This document shows positions 53,025 to 61,276 of a stretch of 64,000 nt of DNA, in pieces. The notes beneath the pieces were generated by a model. That model was not told the DNA's origin. It saw only the letters and a list, made by a program, of their open reading frames with translations, and searched no databases. Location: contig NZ_JANUFD010000003.1 of NCBI RefSeq assembly GCF_024807945.1, forward strand, positions 124,001 through 188,000, given 5' to 3'. The position numbers and the translations under genes are program-made. Position 1 is the first letter of the stretch. Each line of letters begins with the position of its first letter. This DNA comes from Pseudomonas sp. JUb42 (GTDB lineage Bacteria > Pseudomonadota > Gammaproteobacteria > Pseudomonadales > Pseudomonadaceae).

Positions 53025-53664
53025 CTTGTTCCATTTCCAGGCCAATGCCCAGTTGCCGTGACAGGCTCGGCCAACGCTTCCAGGCAGCCTCGGTATCGGG
53101 GCTGGCAAGGCGGTCGCGATAGGCTTCCACGGATTCCAGGGCAAAGCTGTCGTCGTCAAGCATGCCGTCTACTGCATGATGCACGGCCTCATCCAGCTGG
53201 TTGGCGAACGCTTCGCCGATCAGTTGATGAGCGATCACGCTGGCAACCGTCGTATTGGACGGAATCAGCGGCTGACCGAAATGCTTGATGTACAGATCGT
53301 TCACTTCCTCCACCAGACGATGGGCCAGATAGGCTTCGTCCAGGAGGCTGTCGAGTCCTTCGTGGCCTTCCATGATGGCCGGAGGAGCGGTGAAAAAGTG
53401 CTCGGCAATCTTCAGTACCGGCTTGATCTGCCCTTCGATGCCGGCTTCGACGGCCACCTCATGGGCAGCATCCAGCAGGTCCGGGACCAGATCGATATAG
53501 GCGGTGACAAAGCGGGTCAGTACGTCCCGTGCATCGACTTCGGGTAAATGAATGGCTGGGTGCAGGTGGGGCAGTTGGACTTCCAGTTGCTTTACCAGTT
53601 GGCCAGTTGCGGCCTCGTGCTGATGGGCACGTCGTATCTGCTCGCGCAAAGCGGCGGTGTTCAT
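53014..53664 (-). CDS. Conserved hypothetical protein (PA0104-like)
   Basis: 216 residues, alpha-helical by composition, with no signal peptide, membrane segment or known motif. The N-terminus (LREQIRRAHQHEAATGQLVKQLEVQLPHL) is a plausible helix. It occupies the PA0104 position, between the SulP transporter and coxB. The start follows AGGAGACTGC. I do not recognise a function. Confidence 0.85.
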   Translation of the reverse strand: MNTAALREQIRRAHQHEAATGQLVKQLEVQLPHLHPAIHLPEVDARDVLTRFVTAYIDLVPDLLDAAHEVAVEAGIEGQIKPVLKIAEHFFTAPPAIMEGHEGLDSLLDEAYLAHRLVEEVNDLYIKHFGQPLIPSNTTVASVIAHQLIGEAFANQLDEAVHHAVDGMLDDDSFALESVEAYRDRLASPDTEAAWKRWPSLSRQLGIGLEMEQGKG

Positions 53665-54038
53665 GCAGTCTCCTGAAAACGGTATAACCAGGCTGTTATT
53701 GATGGGAAGTCATACGTTAGCTCGCTTAAGCGAATTGCTAAGACGTATTTGTCATAACGGCGTCACCTTTATGTGTGTTCACGACTAAAAACCCCTGTTT
53801 TTATGGGATTTGCCATTTTTTCCAGGGGGACGGGTGGGGGGACGACCTGACTTTGGGCGATTTGCGCGCCTTGCACGCGGCAGGCGCTGTCTATACTGCG
53901 ACCTGTAAGGAAGATGGCTGATATCCAATTGCCTCCCTGCTCAAGCAGGTTTGGCGTGGATCGGAGTATCTTGTGACAGCCAGCTCCCTTGTCCGCAGGT
54001 CATCACTTGCGGGAGAAGAAAAACAGGGGAGCCCCGCA
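53665..54038. promoter_or_regulatory. coxB upstream region
   Basis: 374-nt interval without a gene. A candidate sigma-70-like promoter has TTGCAC (53871-53876) and TATACT (53892-53897) with 15-bp spacing, which is weak and short. A 5-bp CCTGC/GCAGG hairpin lies near 53936. In P. aeruginosa the aa3 operon is expressed under starvation with input from RpoS and RoxSR; no matching site was assigned here. Confidence 0.5.
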
Positions 54039-55166
54039 ATGATGCGACATCCACACGCCTGGATGGGCCTGTTGTCGTGGTCGTTATCCGGTGAGGCGCT
54101 GGCCGCATGGACGACGAACATGGCGCCGGGAGCGACGCAAGTCAGCCAGGCCGTCTTCGACCTGCACATGACCATCTTCTGGATCTGTGTCGTGATCGGC
54201 CTGATCGTCTTCGTGGCGATGTTCTGGTCGATGATCGTGCACCGTCGTTCAACCGGCCAGGTTGCCGCCCGCTTTCACGAAAGCACCACGGTCGAGATTC
54301 TCTGGACCGTCATTCCCCTGCTGATCCTGATTGCCATGGCCGTGCCAGCCACGCGCACGCTTATCCATATGTACGACAACAGTGAGTCGGATCTCGATAT
54401 CCAGATCACCGGCTACCAATGGAAGTGGCATTACAAATACCTGGGCCAGGACGTCGAGTTCTTCAGCAACCTGGCCACCCCCGCCGAGCAGATTCATAAC
54501 CAGCAGGCCAAGGGCGAACACTACCTGCTGGAAGTGGACGAGCCGCTGGTGGTGCCGGTGGGGGTGAAGATCCGTTTCCTGGTCACCGCCGCCGACGTGA
54601 TCCACTCCTGGTGGGTGCCGGCCTTTGCGGTCAAACGCGACGCCATTCCCGGCTTCATCAACGAAGCCTGGACCCGCATCGACAAGCCCGGCATCTACCG
54701 CGGCCAGTGCTCTGAGCTGTGCGGCAAGGATCATGGCTTCATGCCCATCGTCGTCGATGCCCGTCCCCAGGCCGATTACGAGGCGTGGCTGGCTGGACGC
54801 AAGGCTGAAAGCGCCAAGCTCAGGGAGCTGACCAGCAAGGACTGGACCCGGGAAGAACTGGTCGAGCGCGGCGACAAGGTCTATCACACCACCTGCGTGG
54901 CCTGTCATCAGGCCGAGGGTCAGGGCATGCCGCCGCTGTTCCCGGCGCTCAAGGGTTCCAAGGTTGCCACCGGGCCGGTGGAAGAGCATCTCAAGGTTGT
55001 GTTCAACGGCCGTCCGGGTACGGCCATGGCCGCCTTTGGCAAGCAACTCTCGGAAGTTGATATTGCCGCTGTGGTGACTTACGAACGCAATGCCTGGGGC
55101 AATAACAAGGGCGATATGGTCACGCCAAAAGACGTGCTGGCCCTCAAGCAGGCGCAGAGCAAATGA
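54039..55166 (+). CDS. coxB: Cytochrome c oxidase subunit II with C-terminal cytochrome c
   Basis: 375 residues. A signal-like N-terminus ends near LAAWTTN, two membrane helices follow (about 45-65 and 85-105), then the CuA domain with CSELCGKDHGFM (about 224-235). A covalent cytochrome c domain with CVACHQ (about 286-291) follows, so this is the caa3-like form found in pseudomonad aa3 oxidases. Two adjacent ATGs exist; I took the first. It heads the oxidase cluster, separated from coxA by a REPIN. Confidence 0.96.
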   Translation: MMRHPHAWMGLLSWSLSGEALAAWTTNMAPGATQVSQAVFDLHMTIFWICVVIGLIVFVAMFWSMIVHRRSTGQVAARFHESTTVEILWTVIPLLILIAMAVPATRTLIHMYDNSESDLDIQITGYQWKWHYKYLGQDVEFFSNLATPAEQIHNQQAKGEHYLLEVDEPLVVPVGVKIRFLVTAADVIHSWWVPAFAVKRDAIPGFINEAWTRIDKPGIYRGQCSELCGKDHGFMPIVVDARPQADYEAWLAGRKAESAKLRELTSKDWTREELVERGDKVYHTTCVACHQAEGQGMPPLFPALKGSKVATGPVEEHLKVVFNGRPGTAMAAFGKQLSEVDIAAVVTYERNAWGNNKGDMVTPKDVLALKQAQSK

Positions 55167-55195
55167 ACGCAACGATGATGAAAACAGGGGGGATT

Positions 55196-55287
55196 TGTGG
55201 GAGCGGATTCATCCGCGAAAGCGGTATTTCAAGCGATGAAGCTGTAGGGATTGAACCGGCCTCTTCGCGAATGAATTCGCTCCCACA
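55196..55287. repeat. REPIN between coxB and coxA
   Basis: Left arm TGTGGGAGCGGATTCATCCG and right arm CGAATGAATTCGCTCCCACA; plus-oriented spacer GCGGTATTTCAAGCGATGAAG, ending GGGATTGAACCGGCCTCTTCGCG. Its spacer differs from that of the copy at 58460, read on the opposite strand, at only four positions. Confidence 0.95.
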
Positions 55288-55344
55288 GAGTTCGCATCCA
55301 CAGGCCTGTCCATGCAACCGATCTCCCATTGCAGGAGAACCAAC

Positions 55345-56964
55345 ATGAGCGCAGTCATCGACGACCACGGCCATGCCGATCACGCCCACGGCCCCGCCAA
55401 GGGCCTGATGCGCTGGGTGCTGACGACCAACCATAAAGACATCGGCACTCTGTACCTGTGGTTCAGCTTCTGCATGTTTCTGCTGGGCGGCTCGTTCGCC
55501 ATGGTCATTCGTGCCGAACTGTTCCAACCGGGCCTGCAAATCGTCGAGCCGGCGTTCTTCAACCAGATGACCACCATGCATGGCCTGGTCATGGTCTTTG
55601 GTGCGGTGATGCCGGCCTTTGTCGGTCTGGCCAACTGGATGATCCCGCTGATGATCGGCGCGCCGGACATGGCCCTGCCAAGGATGAATAACTTCAGCTT
55701 CTGGCTGTTGCCTGCCGCGTTCATTTTGCTGGTATCGACCCTGTTCAGCCCCGGCGGCGGGCCGAATTTTGGCTGGACCTTCTATGCGCCGCTATCCACC
55801 ACTTACGCCCCGGCCAGCGTGACCTTCTTTATCTTCGCCATCCACCTGATGGGCATCAGCTCGATCATGGGCGCGATCAACGTGATCGCCACCATCCTCA
55901 ATCTGCGTGCCCCTGGCATGACGCTGATGAAAATGCCGTTGTTCGTCTGGACCTGGCTGATCACCGCCTTCCTGCTGATCGCGGTGATGCCGGTGCTGGC
56001 CGGTTGCGTGACCATGATGCTGATGGACATTCACTTCGGCACCAGCTTCTTCAGCGCCGCAGGCGGCGGCGACCCGGTGCTGTTCCAGCATGTGTTCTGG
56101 TTCTTCGGGCATCCCGAGGTGTACATCATGATCCTGCCGGCCTTTGGCGCCATCAGCTCGATCATCCCAGCGTTCTCGCGTAAACCGCTGTTCGGCTACA
56201 CCTCCATGGTCTACGCCACGGCGAGTATCGCCTTCCTGTCGTTTATCGTCTGGGCTCACCATATGTTCGTGGTCGGCATTCCGCTGGTGGGCGAATTGTT
56301 CTTCATGTACGCGACCATGCTCATCGCCGTGCCCACCGGGGTGAAGGTGTTCAACTGGGTCAGCACCATGTGGCAGGGCTCGCTGACCTTCGAGACGCCG
56401 ATGCTGTTTGCCGTGGCCTTCGTCATCCTGTTCACCATCGGCGGCTTTTCCGGGTTGATGCTGGCGATTGCACCGGCGGACTTCCAGTACCAGGACACCT
56501 ACTTTGTCGTCGCCCACTTCCATTACGTATTGGTGCCGGGGGCGATCTTCGGCATCTTTGCCTCGGCCTATTACTGGCTGCCGAAATGGACCGGCCACAT
56601 GTACGACGAAACCCTGGGCAAGCTGCATTTCTGGCTGTCGTTCGTCGGCATGAATATGGCCTTCTTCCCCATGCATTTCGTTGGGCTGGCGGGCATGCCG
56701 CGGCGGGTGCCGGACTACAACCTGCAATTCGCCGACTTCAATATGGTCTCGTCCATTGGTGCCTTTACCTTTGGTGCCACGCAGATCTTCTTTCTATTTA
56801 TTGTCATCAAGACTATTCGTGGCGGCCCGCCCGCCCCGGCCAAACCCTGGGACGGCGCCGACGGTCTGGAGTGGACCATCCCCTCGCCTGCGCCCTATCA
56901 CACCTTCACCACGCCTCCGGAGCTGGACGAGCATCCGCTGGATCACGGCAGTGAACGGCCATGA
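55345..56964 (+). CDS. coxA: Cytochrome c oxidase subunit I
   Basis: Catalytic subunit holding heme a, heme a3 and CuB. The start MSAVIDDHGHADHAHGPAKG gives 539 residues with twelve membrane helices. HTHGL-type heme ligand region is TMHGLVMVFG, and the CuB/Tyr region is WFFGHPEVYIMILPAFG (about 255-271). HHMFVVG carries further CuB His, and HFHYVLVPG the heme a/a3 ligands. ctaG overlaps its stop by 4 nt. Confidence 0.98.
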   Translation: MSAVIDDHGHADHAHGPAKGLMRWVLTTNHKDIGTLYLWFSFCMFLLGGSFAMVIRAELFQPGLQIVEPAFFNQMTTMHGLVMVFGAVMPAFVGLANWMIPLMIGAPDMALPRMNNFSFWLLPAAFILLVSTLFSPGGGPNFGWTFYAPLSTTYAPASVTFFIFAIHLMGISSIMGAINVIATILNLRAPGMTLMKMPLFVWTWLITAFLLIAVMPVLAGCVTMMLMDIHFGTSFFSAAGGGDPVLFQHVFWFFGHPEVYIMILPAFGAISSIIPAFSRKPLFGYTSMVYATASIAFLSFIVWAHHMFVVGIPLVGELFFMYATMLIAVPTGVKVFNWVSTMWQGSLTFETPMLFAVAFVILFTIGGFSGLMLAIAPADFQYQDTYFVVAHFHYVLVPGAIFGIFASAYYWLPKWTGHMYDETLGKLHFWLSFVGMNMAFFPMHFVGLAGMPRRVPDYNLQFADFNMVSSIGAFTFGATQIFFLFIVIKTIRGGPPAPAKPWDGADGLEWTIPSPAPYHTFTTPPELDEHPLDHGSERP

Positions 56965-57518
56965 AATCAGCACCCGAACTGCGCCGCCTGGTCGGTCGCC
57001 TGCTGTTGCTTGCGGTACTGATGTTTGCCTTCGGTTTTGCCCTGGTGCCGCTGTACACCGTGATGTGCAAGGCGTTCGGTATCAACGGCAAGACGGGAGA
57101 TGCCTATCAGGGCAGCCAGCTGATCGACGACAGCCGCAAGGTGCGCGTGCAGTTTCTCTCGACCAACGCGGCGGATATGGTCTGGGGCTTTTACCCCGAG
57201 GCCCAGGAGCTGGATGTGCATCCCGGCGCGGTCAACCAGATGCTCTTCGTGGCGCAGAACCCCACCGACAAGCCTATGACCGCCCAGGCGGTGCCGAGCA
57301 TTTCACCGGGCACGGCGGCGGTGTACTTCCACAAGACCGAATGCTTTTGCTTTACCCAGCAGGTCTTGCAGCCGGGTGAGCGTATCGAAATGCCGGTGCG
57401 TTTCATCGTCGACCGTGCCCTGCCTGACGAGGTGAAACACCTGACCCTCGCCTACACACTGTTCGATATCACCGCTCGCCAGCCGCCGCCCGCGCCCGTC
57501 GCACGAAATGGCGGTTAG
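56961..57518 (+). CDS. ctaG: Cytochrome c oxidase assembly factor CtaG/Cox11
   Basis: 185 residues; a membrane-anchored copper chaperone that delivers copper to CuB. One N-terminal helix (about 13-33) is followed by an immunoglobulin-like domain with the copper-binding TECFCFTQQ (C-F-C, about 130). ATGA overlap with coxA suggests translational coupling, and coxC follows 15 nt later. Confidence 0.97.
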   Translation: MKSAPELRRLVGRLLLLAVLMFAFGFALVPLYTVMCKAFGINGKTGDAYQGSQLIDDSRKVRVQFLSTNAADMVWGFYPEAQELDVHPGAVNQMLFVAQNPTDKPMTAQAVPSISPGTAAVYFHKTECFCFTQQVLQPGERIEMPVRFIVDRALPDEVKHLTLAYTLFDITARQPPPAPVARNGG

Positions 57519-57533
57519 CCAGGAGAAATGCAA

Positions 57534-58421
57534 ATGGCCACTCATCACGAGCATTACTACGTTCCGGCCCAGAGCAAATGGCCGATCATCGCCACGGTTG
57601 CCCTGGCCGTGACCATGTTCGGCCTTGGCACCTGGTTCAACGATATGAAGGCGGCGCGTGCGGGTCATGGGCCGTGGATCATGCTGGTGGGCGGGCTGCT
57701 GGTGGCGTACATGATGTTCGGCTGGTTCGGCACGGTGATCCGCGAAAGCCGCGCCGGGCTGTACAGCGCGCAGATGGACCGCACCTTCCGCTGGGGCATG
57801 AGCTGGTTCATCTTTTCCGAGGTGATGTTCTTCATCGCCTTCTTCGGCGCGCTGTTTTATGTGCGCACCTGGTCTGGACCCTGGCTGGGCGGCGAAGGCA
57901 GCAAGGGCATCGCCCATATGCTGTGGCCGGATTTCCAGTACGCCTGGCCAATGCTCAACACCCCCGATCCGGCCCGCTACCCGGCGCCCAAGGGCATCAT
58001 CGACCCCTGGCATCTGCCGTTGATCAACACGATCCTGCTGGTCAGCTCCAGTGTGACTATCACCATCGCCCACCATGCGCTGAAAAAAGGCCATCGCGGC
58101 GCCTTGAAGCTATGGCTGGCCATTACCGTACTGCTGGGCCTGAGCTTCCTGACCTTGCAGGCCGAGGAATATGTGCACGCTTATAAAGAGCTGGGCCTGA
58201 CTCTGGGCTCGGGCGTCTACGGCGCGACGTTCTTCATGCTCACCGGTTTTCACGGCGCCCACGTCACGATTGGCTCGATCATTTTATTGGTGATGCTGAT
58301 CCGCGTTCTGCGCGGGCATTTCGATGCCGAGCATCAGTTTGGCTTCGAGGCGGCAAGTTGGTATTGGCACTTTGTCGATGTGGTGTGGGTGGGGCTCTTT
58401 GTATTTGTGTACGTCCTGTAG
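57534..58421 (+). CDS. coxC: Cytochrome c oxidase subunit III
   Basis: 295 residues with about seven membrane helices. The second of two close ATGs (MATHHEHYYVPAQSKWPI) was chosen because AGGAG lies 8 nt before it. Conserved segments are FRWGMSWFIFSEVMFFIAFFGALFY, LLVSSSVTITIAHH, LQAEEYVHAY and WYWHFVDVVWVGLF. It is the last structural gene of the oxidase, followed by a REPIN. Confidence 0.97.
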   Translation: MATHHEHYYVPAQSKWPIIATVALAVTMFGLGTWFNDMKAARAGHGPWIMLVGGLLVAYMMFGWFGTVIRESRAGLYSAQMDRTFRWGMSWFIFSEVMFFIAFFGALFYVRTWSGPWLGGEGSKGIAHMLWPDFQYAWPMLNTPDPARYPAPKGIIDPWHLPLINTILLVSSSVTITIAHHALKKGHRGALKLWLAITVLLGLSFLTLQAEEYVHAYKELGLTLGSGVYGATFFMLTGFHGAHVTIGSIILLVMLIRVLRGHFDAEHQFGFEAASWYWHFVDVVWVGLFVFVYVL

Positions 58422-58445
58422 AGGCGCGCGTTTGCGGGTGCTAGC

Positions 58446-58550
58446 TGTGGGAGCAAATTTGTGGGAGCGAATTCATTCGCGAAGAGGCCGGTTCATTCCC
58501 TACAGCTTTATCGTCTGAAATACCGCTTTCGCGAATGAATTCGCTCCCAC
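58446..58550. repeat. REPIN after coxC, preceded by an extra partial REP head
   Basis: Full element 58460-58550 with arms TGTGGGAGCGAATTCATTCG and CGAATGAATTCGCTCCCAC, spacer in reverse orientation. It is preceded by TGTGGGAGCAAATT (58446-58459), a duplicated partial head. Together with the plus-oriented copy at 55196 it flanks coxA, ctaG and coxC as opposite-facing elements. Confidence 0.93.
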
Positions 58551-58566
58551 TTGGAAATCACACGGC

Positions 58567-58770
58567 TTACCAAGGAACATGCGACACCAACTGCCCGCTA
58601 TAGAACCCCCAGGTAATTAACCCGAGGGTAATCACCGCCAGGCACACGCGTAGGGTCAGGGCCTTGAGCAGGCGGGTGGAATGGCCGCCGTCCTTGACCA
58701 GAAAGAACAGCCCGCTGAACAGGCTGGCGATAGTGGCGAAGAGCATGACGACGATAGCGACTTTAAGCAT
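58567..58770 (-). CDS. Twin transmembrane protein (DUF2909)
   Basis: 67 residues: two membrane segments (about 4-24, FATIASLFSGLFFLV, and 40-56, VCLAVITLGLITWGF) joined by a short basic loop. It matches the small twin-helix DUF2909 proteins found between coxC and SURF1 in pseudomonads. It runs opposite to the oxidase genes. Function unknown, probably linked to oxidase assembly by position. Confidence 0.9.
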   Translation of the reverse strand: MLKVAIVVMLFATIASLFSGLFFLVKDGGHSTRLLKALTLRVCLAVITLGLITWGFYSGQLVSHVPW

Positions 58771-58800
58771 GGCGAAGCCTGCGGGAGTCAGGACATGCAC

Positions 58801-59544
58801 ATGAGTATAGGAGGCCGCTTGCCGACCCTGGTGGTCCTGGCGTTGCTGCCGTTGTTGATCAGCCTCGGCTGCTGGCAATTGAGCCGGGCCGAAGAGAAGC
58901 GGGTGATGCTGGCTCAGTACGCTGAGCGCAGGGTAGCCGAGCCGGTGAGCAGCGCCCAGCTTGCCAGCATGACCGACCCGTCCTGGCGTCGGGTGCGCGT
59001 GACTGGGCATTTCGATCCGGACCACAGCCTGCTGCTGGACAACAGCCAGCGCGACAGCCGGATTGGCGTCGAGCTGCTGCAACCCTTCGAGGATCAGACC
59101 AGCGGGCTGTGGCTGTTGGTCAATCGCGGCTGGCTGCCCTGGCCGGATCGGCGCACTCCGCCAACTTTCGACACCCCGGGGCAGGCGTTGAATCTCGAGG
59201 CTTGGGTCTATGTGCTGCCCGGTGCCACCTTTCAGCTGCATGCCGACCCGACGGGCGCGCCCTGGCCGCGACTGGTCACGGCGGTGGATCCAGCGAAGCT
59301 CTGGGCCGAGTTGGGCCGCGAAGGTTTTGCTCAGCAATTGCGCCTGGCACCCGGCCCGGCGGCTTACCGACTGGACTGGCCGGTGGTGGCCATGGGGCCG
59401 GAGAAGCATCTGGGCTATGCGGTGCAGTGGTTCGCCATGGCGGCGACCCTGACAGTGCTGGCCCTCTACCTGGGATGGCGCACGCGCAAAAATCGCAAGG
59501 AGAACGTCCATGGCCGCGACCAGCAACCCGTTCCACGCCTCTGA
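58801..59544 (+). CDS. SURF1-family cytochrome oxidase assembly protein
   Basis: 247 residues with a membrane helix at each end (about 8-24 and 208-228). Motifs ISLGCWQLSRAEEKR, LLVNRGWLPWP and HLGYAVQWFAMA are typical for SURF1, which helps heme a insertion. The second of two ATGs was preferred for spacing from AGGAC; the first lies six bases upstream. It overlaps the next gene by 35 nt. Confidence 0.92.
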   Translation: MSIGGRLPTLVVLALLPLLISLGCWQLSRAEEKRVMLAQYAERRVAEPVSSAQLASMTDPSWRRVRVTGHFDPDHSLLLDNSQRDSRIGVELLQPFEDQTSGLWLLVNRGWLPWPDRRTPPTFDTPGQALNLEAWVYVLPGATFQLHADPTGAPWPRLVTAVDPAKLWAELGREGFAQQLRLAPGPAAYRLDWPVVAMGPEKHLGYAVQWFAMAATLTVLALYLGWRTRKNRKENVHGRDQQPVPRL

Positions 59545-60097
59545 ACCACGCCCGGACCGACGCAAAGGCCGCTTGCAGCTGTTGTTGGTGCTGCTGGTAG
59601 CGCTGGGGCCGATGATCCTGGCCACCAGCATGTACAAGTTCAAGTTCTGGGTGCCGGACAGCCGCATCTATCACGGCGAACTGATTGGCAATGGCCAGAC
59701 CCGCGCTGATCTCGGCGTGCAGAGTGACGAAAAGCGCTGGCAGTTGCTGGTCAGCGCGCCCGGAAGTTGCGAGGCCGATTGCCAGCAACTGGTGTACCTG
59801 GCCCGGCAGATTCAGATCGGCCTGGGACGGGATGCCGGACGCGCCAGCCATGCCCTGAGCAGCGCGCAACCTTTGGATGCGGTCTACACGGCGAAGCTTG
59901 CGCGTGAATATCCGCAGTTGCAGCGCTATCCGCTGGATTTACCGGTTTTTCGCAAGGCCGTGCCCGGCCTCGACGCTCCGCGACTATGGATCGTCGATCC
60001 ACACGGCAATCTGGTGCTGCGTTATGGCGCCGAGGTCAACGGCAAGGATCTGCTCAATGACCTGCGGCATCTGCTGAAGCTGTCGAATATCGGCTAG
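59510..60097 (+). CDS. Sco-like membrane-anchored protein (PA0111-like)
   Basis: 195 residues: one N-terminal helix (about 21-42) and a thioredoxin-like domain. LLVSAPGSCEADCQQLVYL contains a C-x3-C pair as in Sco proteins, and WIVDPHGNLVLRYG resembles the Sco segment that carries the distal His. It is usually called hypothetical, but these features suggest copper or thiol chemistry at the oxidase. It overlaps the SURF1 gene by 35 nt, and ctaA starts 9 nt after it. Confidence 0.85.
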   Translation: MAATSNPFHASEPRPDRRKGRLQLLLVLLVALGPMILATSMYKFKFWVPDSRIYHGELIGNGQTRADLGVQSDEKRWQLLVSAPGSCEADCQQLVYLARQIQIGLGRDAGRASHALSSAQPLDAVYTAKLAREYPQLQRYPLDLPVFRKAVPGLDAPRLWIVDPHGNLVLRYGAEVNGKDLLNDLRHLLKLSNIG

Positions 60098-60106
60098 GAG
60101 GTCAGC

Positions 60107-61165
60107 ATGACCAGGCCCGGATTTCGTCTTGCGTTGCTGGCCACCGTGTTGGCCTTTCTGGTGGTCATGCTGGGTGCCTACACCCGGCTGACCCATGCCG
60201 GTCTGGGCTGCCCCGACTGGCCCGGCTGCTATGGCTTTATCAGCGTGCCGCAAACGCCCGCGCAACTGGCTCATGCCGAGCGCCATTACCCGGACACCCC
60301 GGTGCAGGCTGACAAAGGCTGGAGCGAGATGACCCACCGTTATTTCGCCGGGGGCCTGACATTGTCGATTCTGCTGCTGGCCGCTCAGGCCTGGCGGCGT
60401 CGGCAACTGGCCGGGCAACCGGTGAAACTACCCTGGCTGATCCTTGCCGTGGTCATGGCCCAGGCCACCTTCGGTATGTGGACGGTGACGCTCAGGCTCT
60501 GGCCGCAGATGGTCACCGCGCATCTGCTGGGCGGCATGCTGACCCTGAACCTGCTGTTTCTGCTGACGCTGCGCCTGAGTGGCGTCTGGGCTGCGATGCC
60601 GCAGCTGTCGTCACGCCTTCGTCGGCTGGCCGCTATCGGGCTGGTGCTGGTGGCGGTGCAGGTAGCCTTGGGGGGCTGGGTCAGCGCCAATTATGCGGCC
60701 ATGGCCTGTACCGATCTGCCGACGTGCCAGGGGCAATGGTGGCCCGAGGCGGATTTCGGCAATGGCTTTCATCTGACGCAACCCATTGGTGAGCATTACC
60801 TGGGCGGCAAGCTCGACAGCGAAGCCCGCACGGCGATCCACCTGACCCATCGCCTGGGCGCGGTGCTGGTCACGCTGTCCGTGCTGGGTCTTGCCTGGCA
60901 GCTGCGGGCGGCCGGGCTCAAGGCGTTGGCCGGATTATTGGTCGCGGCCCTGGTCCTGCAAATTGGCCTGGGCCTGAGCAACGTGTTGTTTCATCTACCC
61001 CTGCCGGTAGCCGTGGCCCATAACTCGGGGGCGGCGCTGTTGCTGCTGGGAATGACGCTGGTCAATTACCGGTTGCGGGCTGTCGCCAGAGCAACAGAGA
61101 ACCTTGTGGGAGCGAGATTGCTCGCGAAGGCTTTCTATCAGGCCCCGAAAATCGGTCGGATGTAA
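60107..61165 (+). CDS. ctaA: Heme A synthase
   Basis: 352 residues with about eight helices. CtaA/COX15 oxidises the heme O methyl group to heme A. Conserved His-containing segments are MTHRYFAGG, TAHLLGG, IHLTHRLGA and VAHNSGAALL, with cysteine pairs CPDWPGC and CTDLPTC. The last 20 or so residues (NLVGARLLAKAF...) are encoded by a REP element, so this C-terminus is not conserved and the stop is supplied by it. cyoE follows. Confidence 0.96.
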   Translation: MTRPGFRLALLATVLAFLVVMLGAYTRLTHAGLGCPDWPGCYGFISVPQTPAQLAHAERHYPDTPVQADKGWSEMTHRYFAGGLTLSILLLAAQAWRRRQLAGQPVKLPWLILAVVMAQATFGMWTVTLRLWPQMVTAHLLGGMLTLNLLFLLTLRLSGVWAAMPQLSSRLRRLAAIGLVLVAVQVALGGWVSANYAAMACTDLPTCQGQWWPEADFGNGFHLTQPIGEHYLGGKLDSEARTAIHLTHRLGAVLVTLSVLGLAWQLRAAGLKALAGLLVAALVLQIGLGLSNVLFHLPLPVAVAHNSGAALLLLGMTLVNYRLRAVARATENLVGARLLAKAFYQAPKIGRM

Positions 61166-61196
61166 TGGCGCTTTCGCAAGCAAGCTTGCTCCCACA
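61105..61196. repeat. REPIN overlapping the 3' end of ctaA
   Basis: Left arm TGTGGGAGCGAGATTGCTCG and right arm CAAGCAAGCTTGCTCCCACA, a subtype whose core differs from the others. Sixty-one bases lie inside the ctaA frame. A lone tail GCTCCCACAG about 45 nt further on (near 61240) looks like a remnant of another copy. Confidence 0.9.
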
Positions 61197-61276
61197 GGGT
61201 GTTTGCTTCGCGACAGCGCGGTGTCAGGGGCGCCTTGTTGGCTCCCACAGTTGCAGTCTGTTTTCAGGAGTCATCC

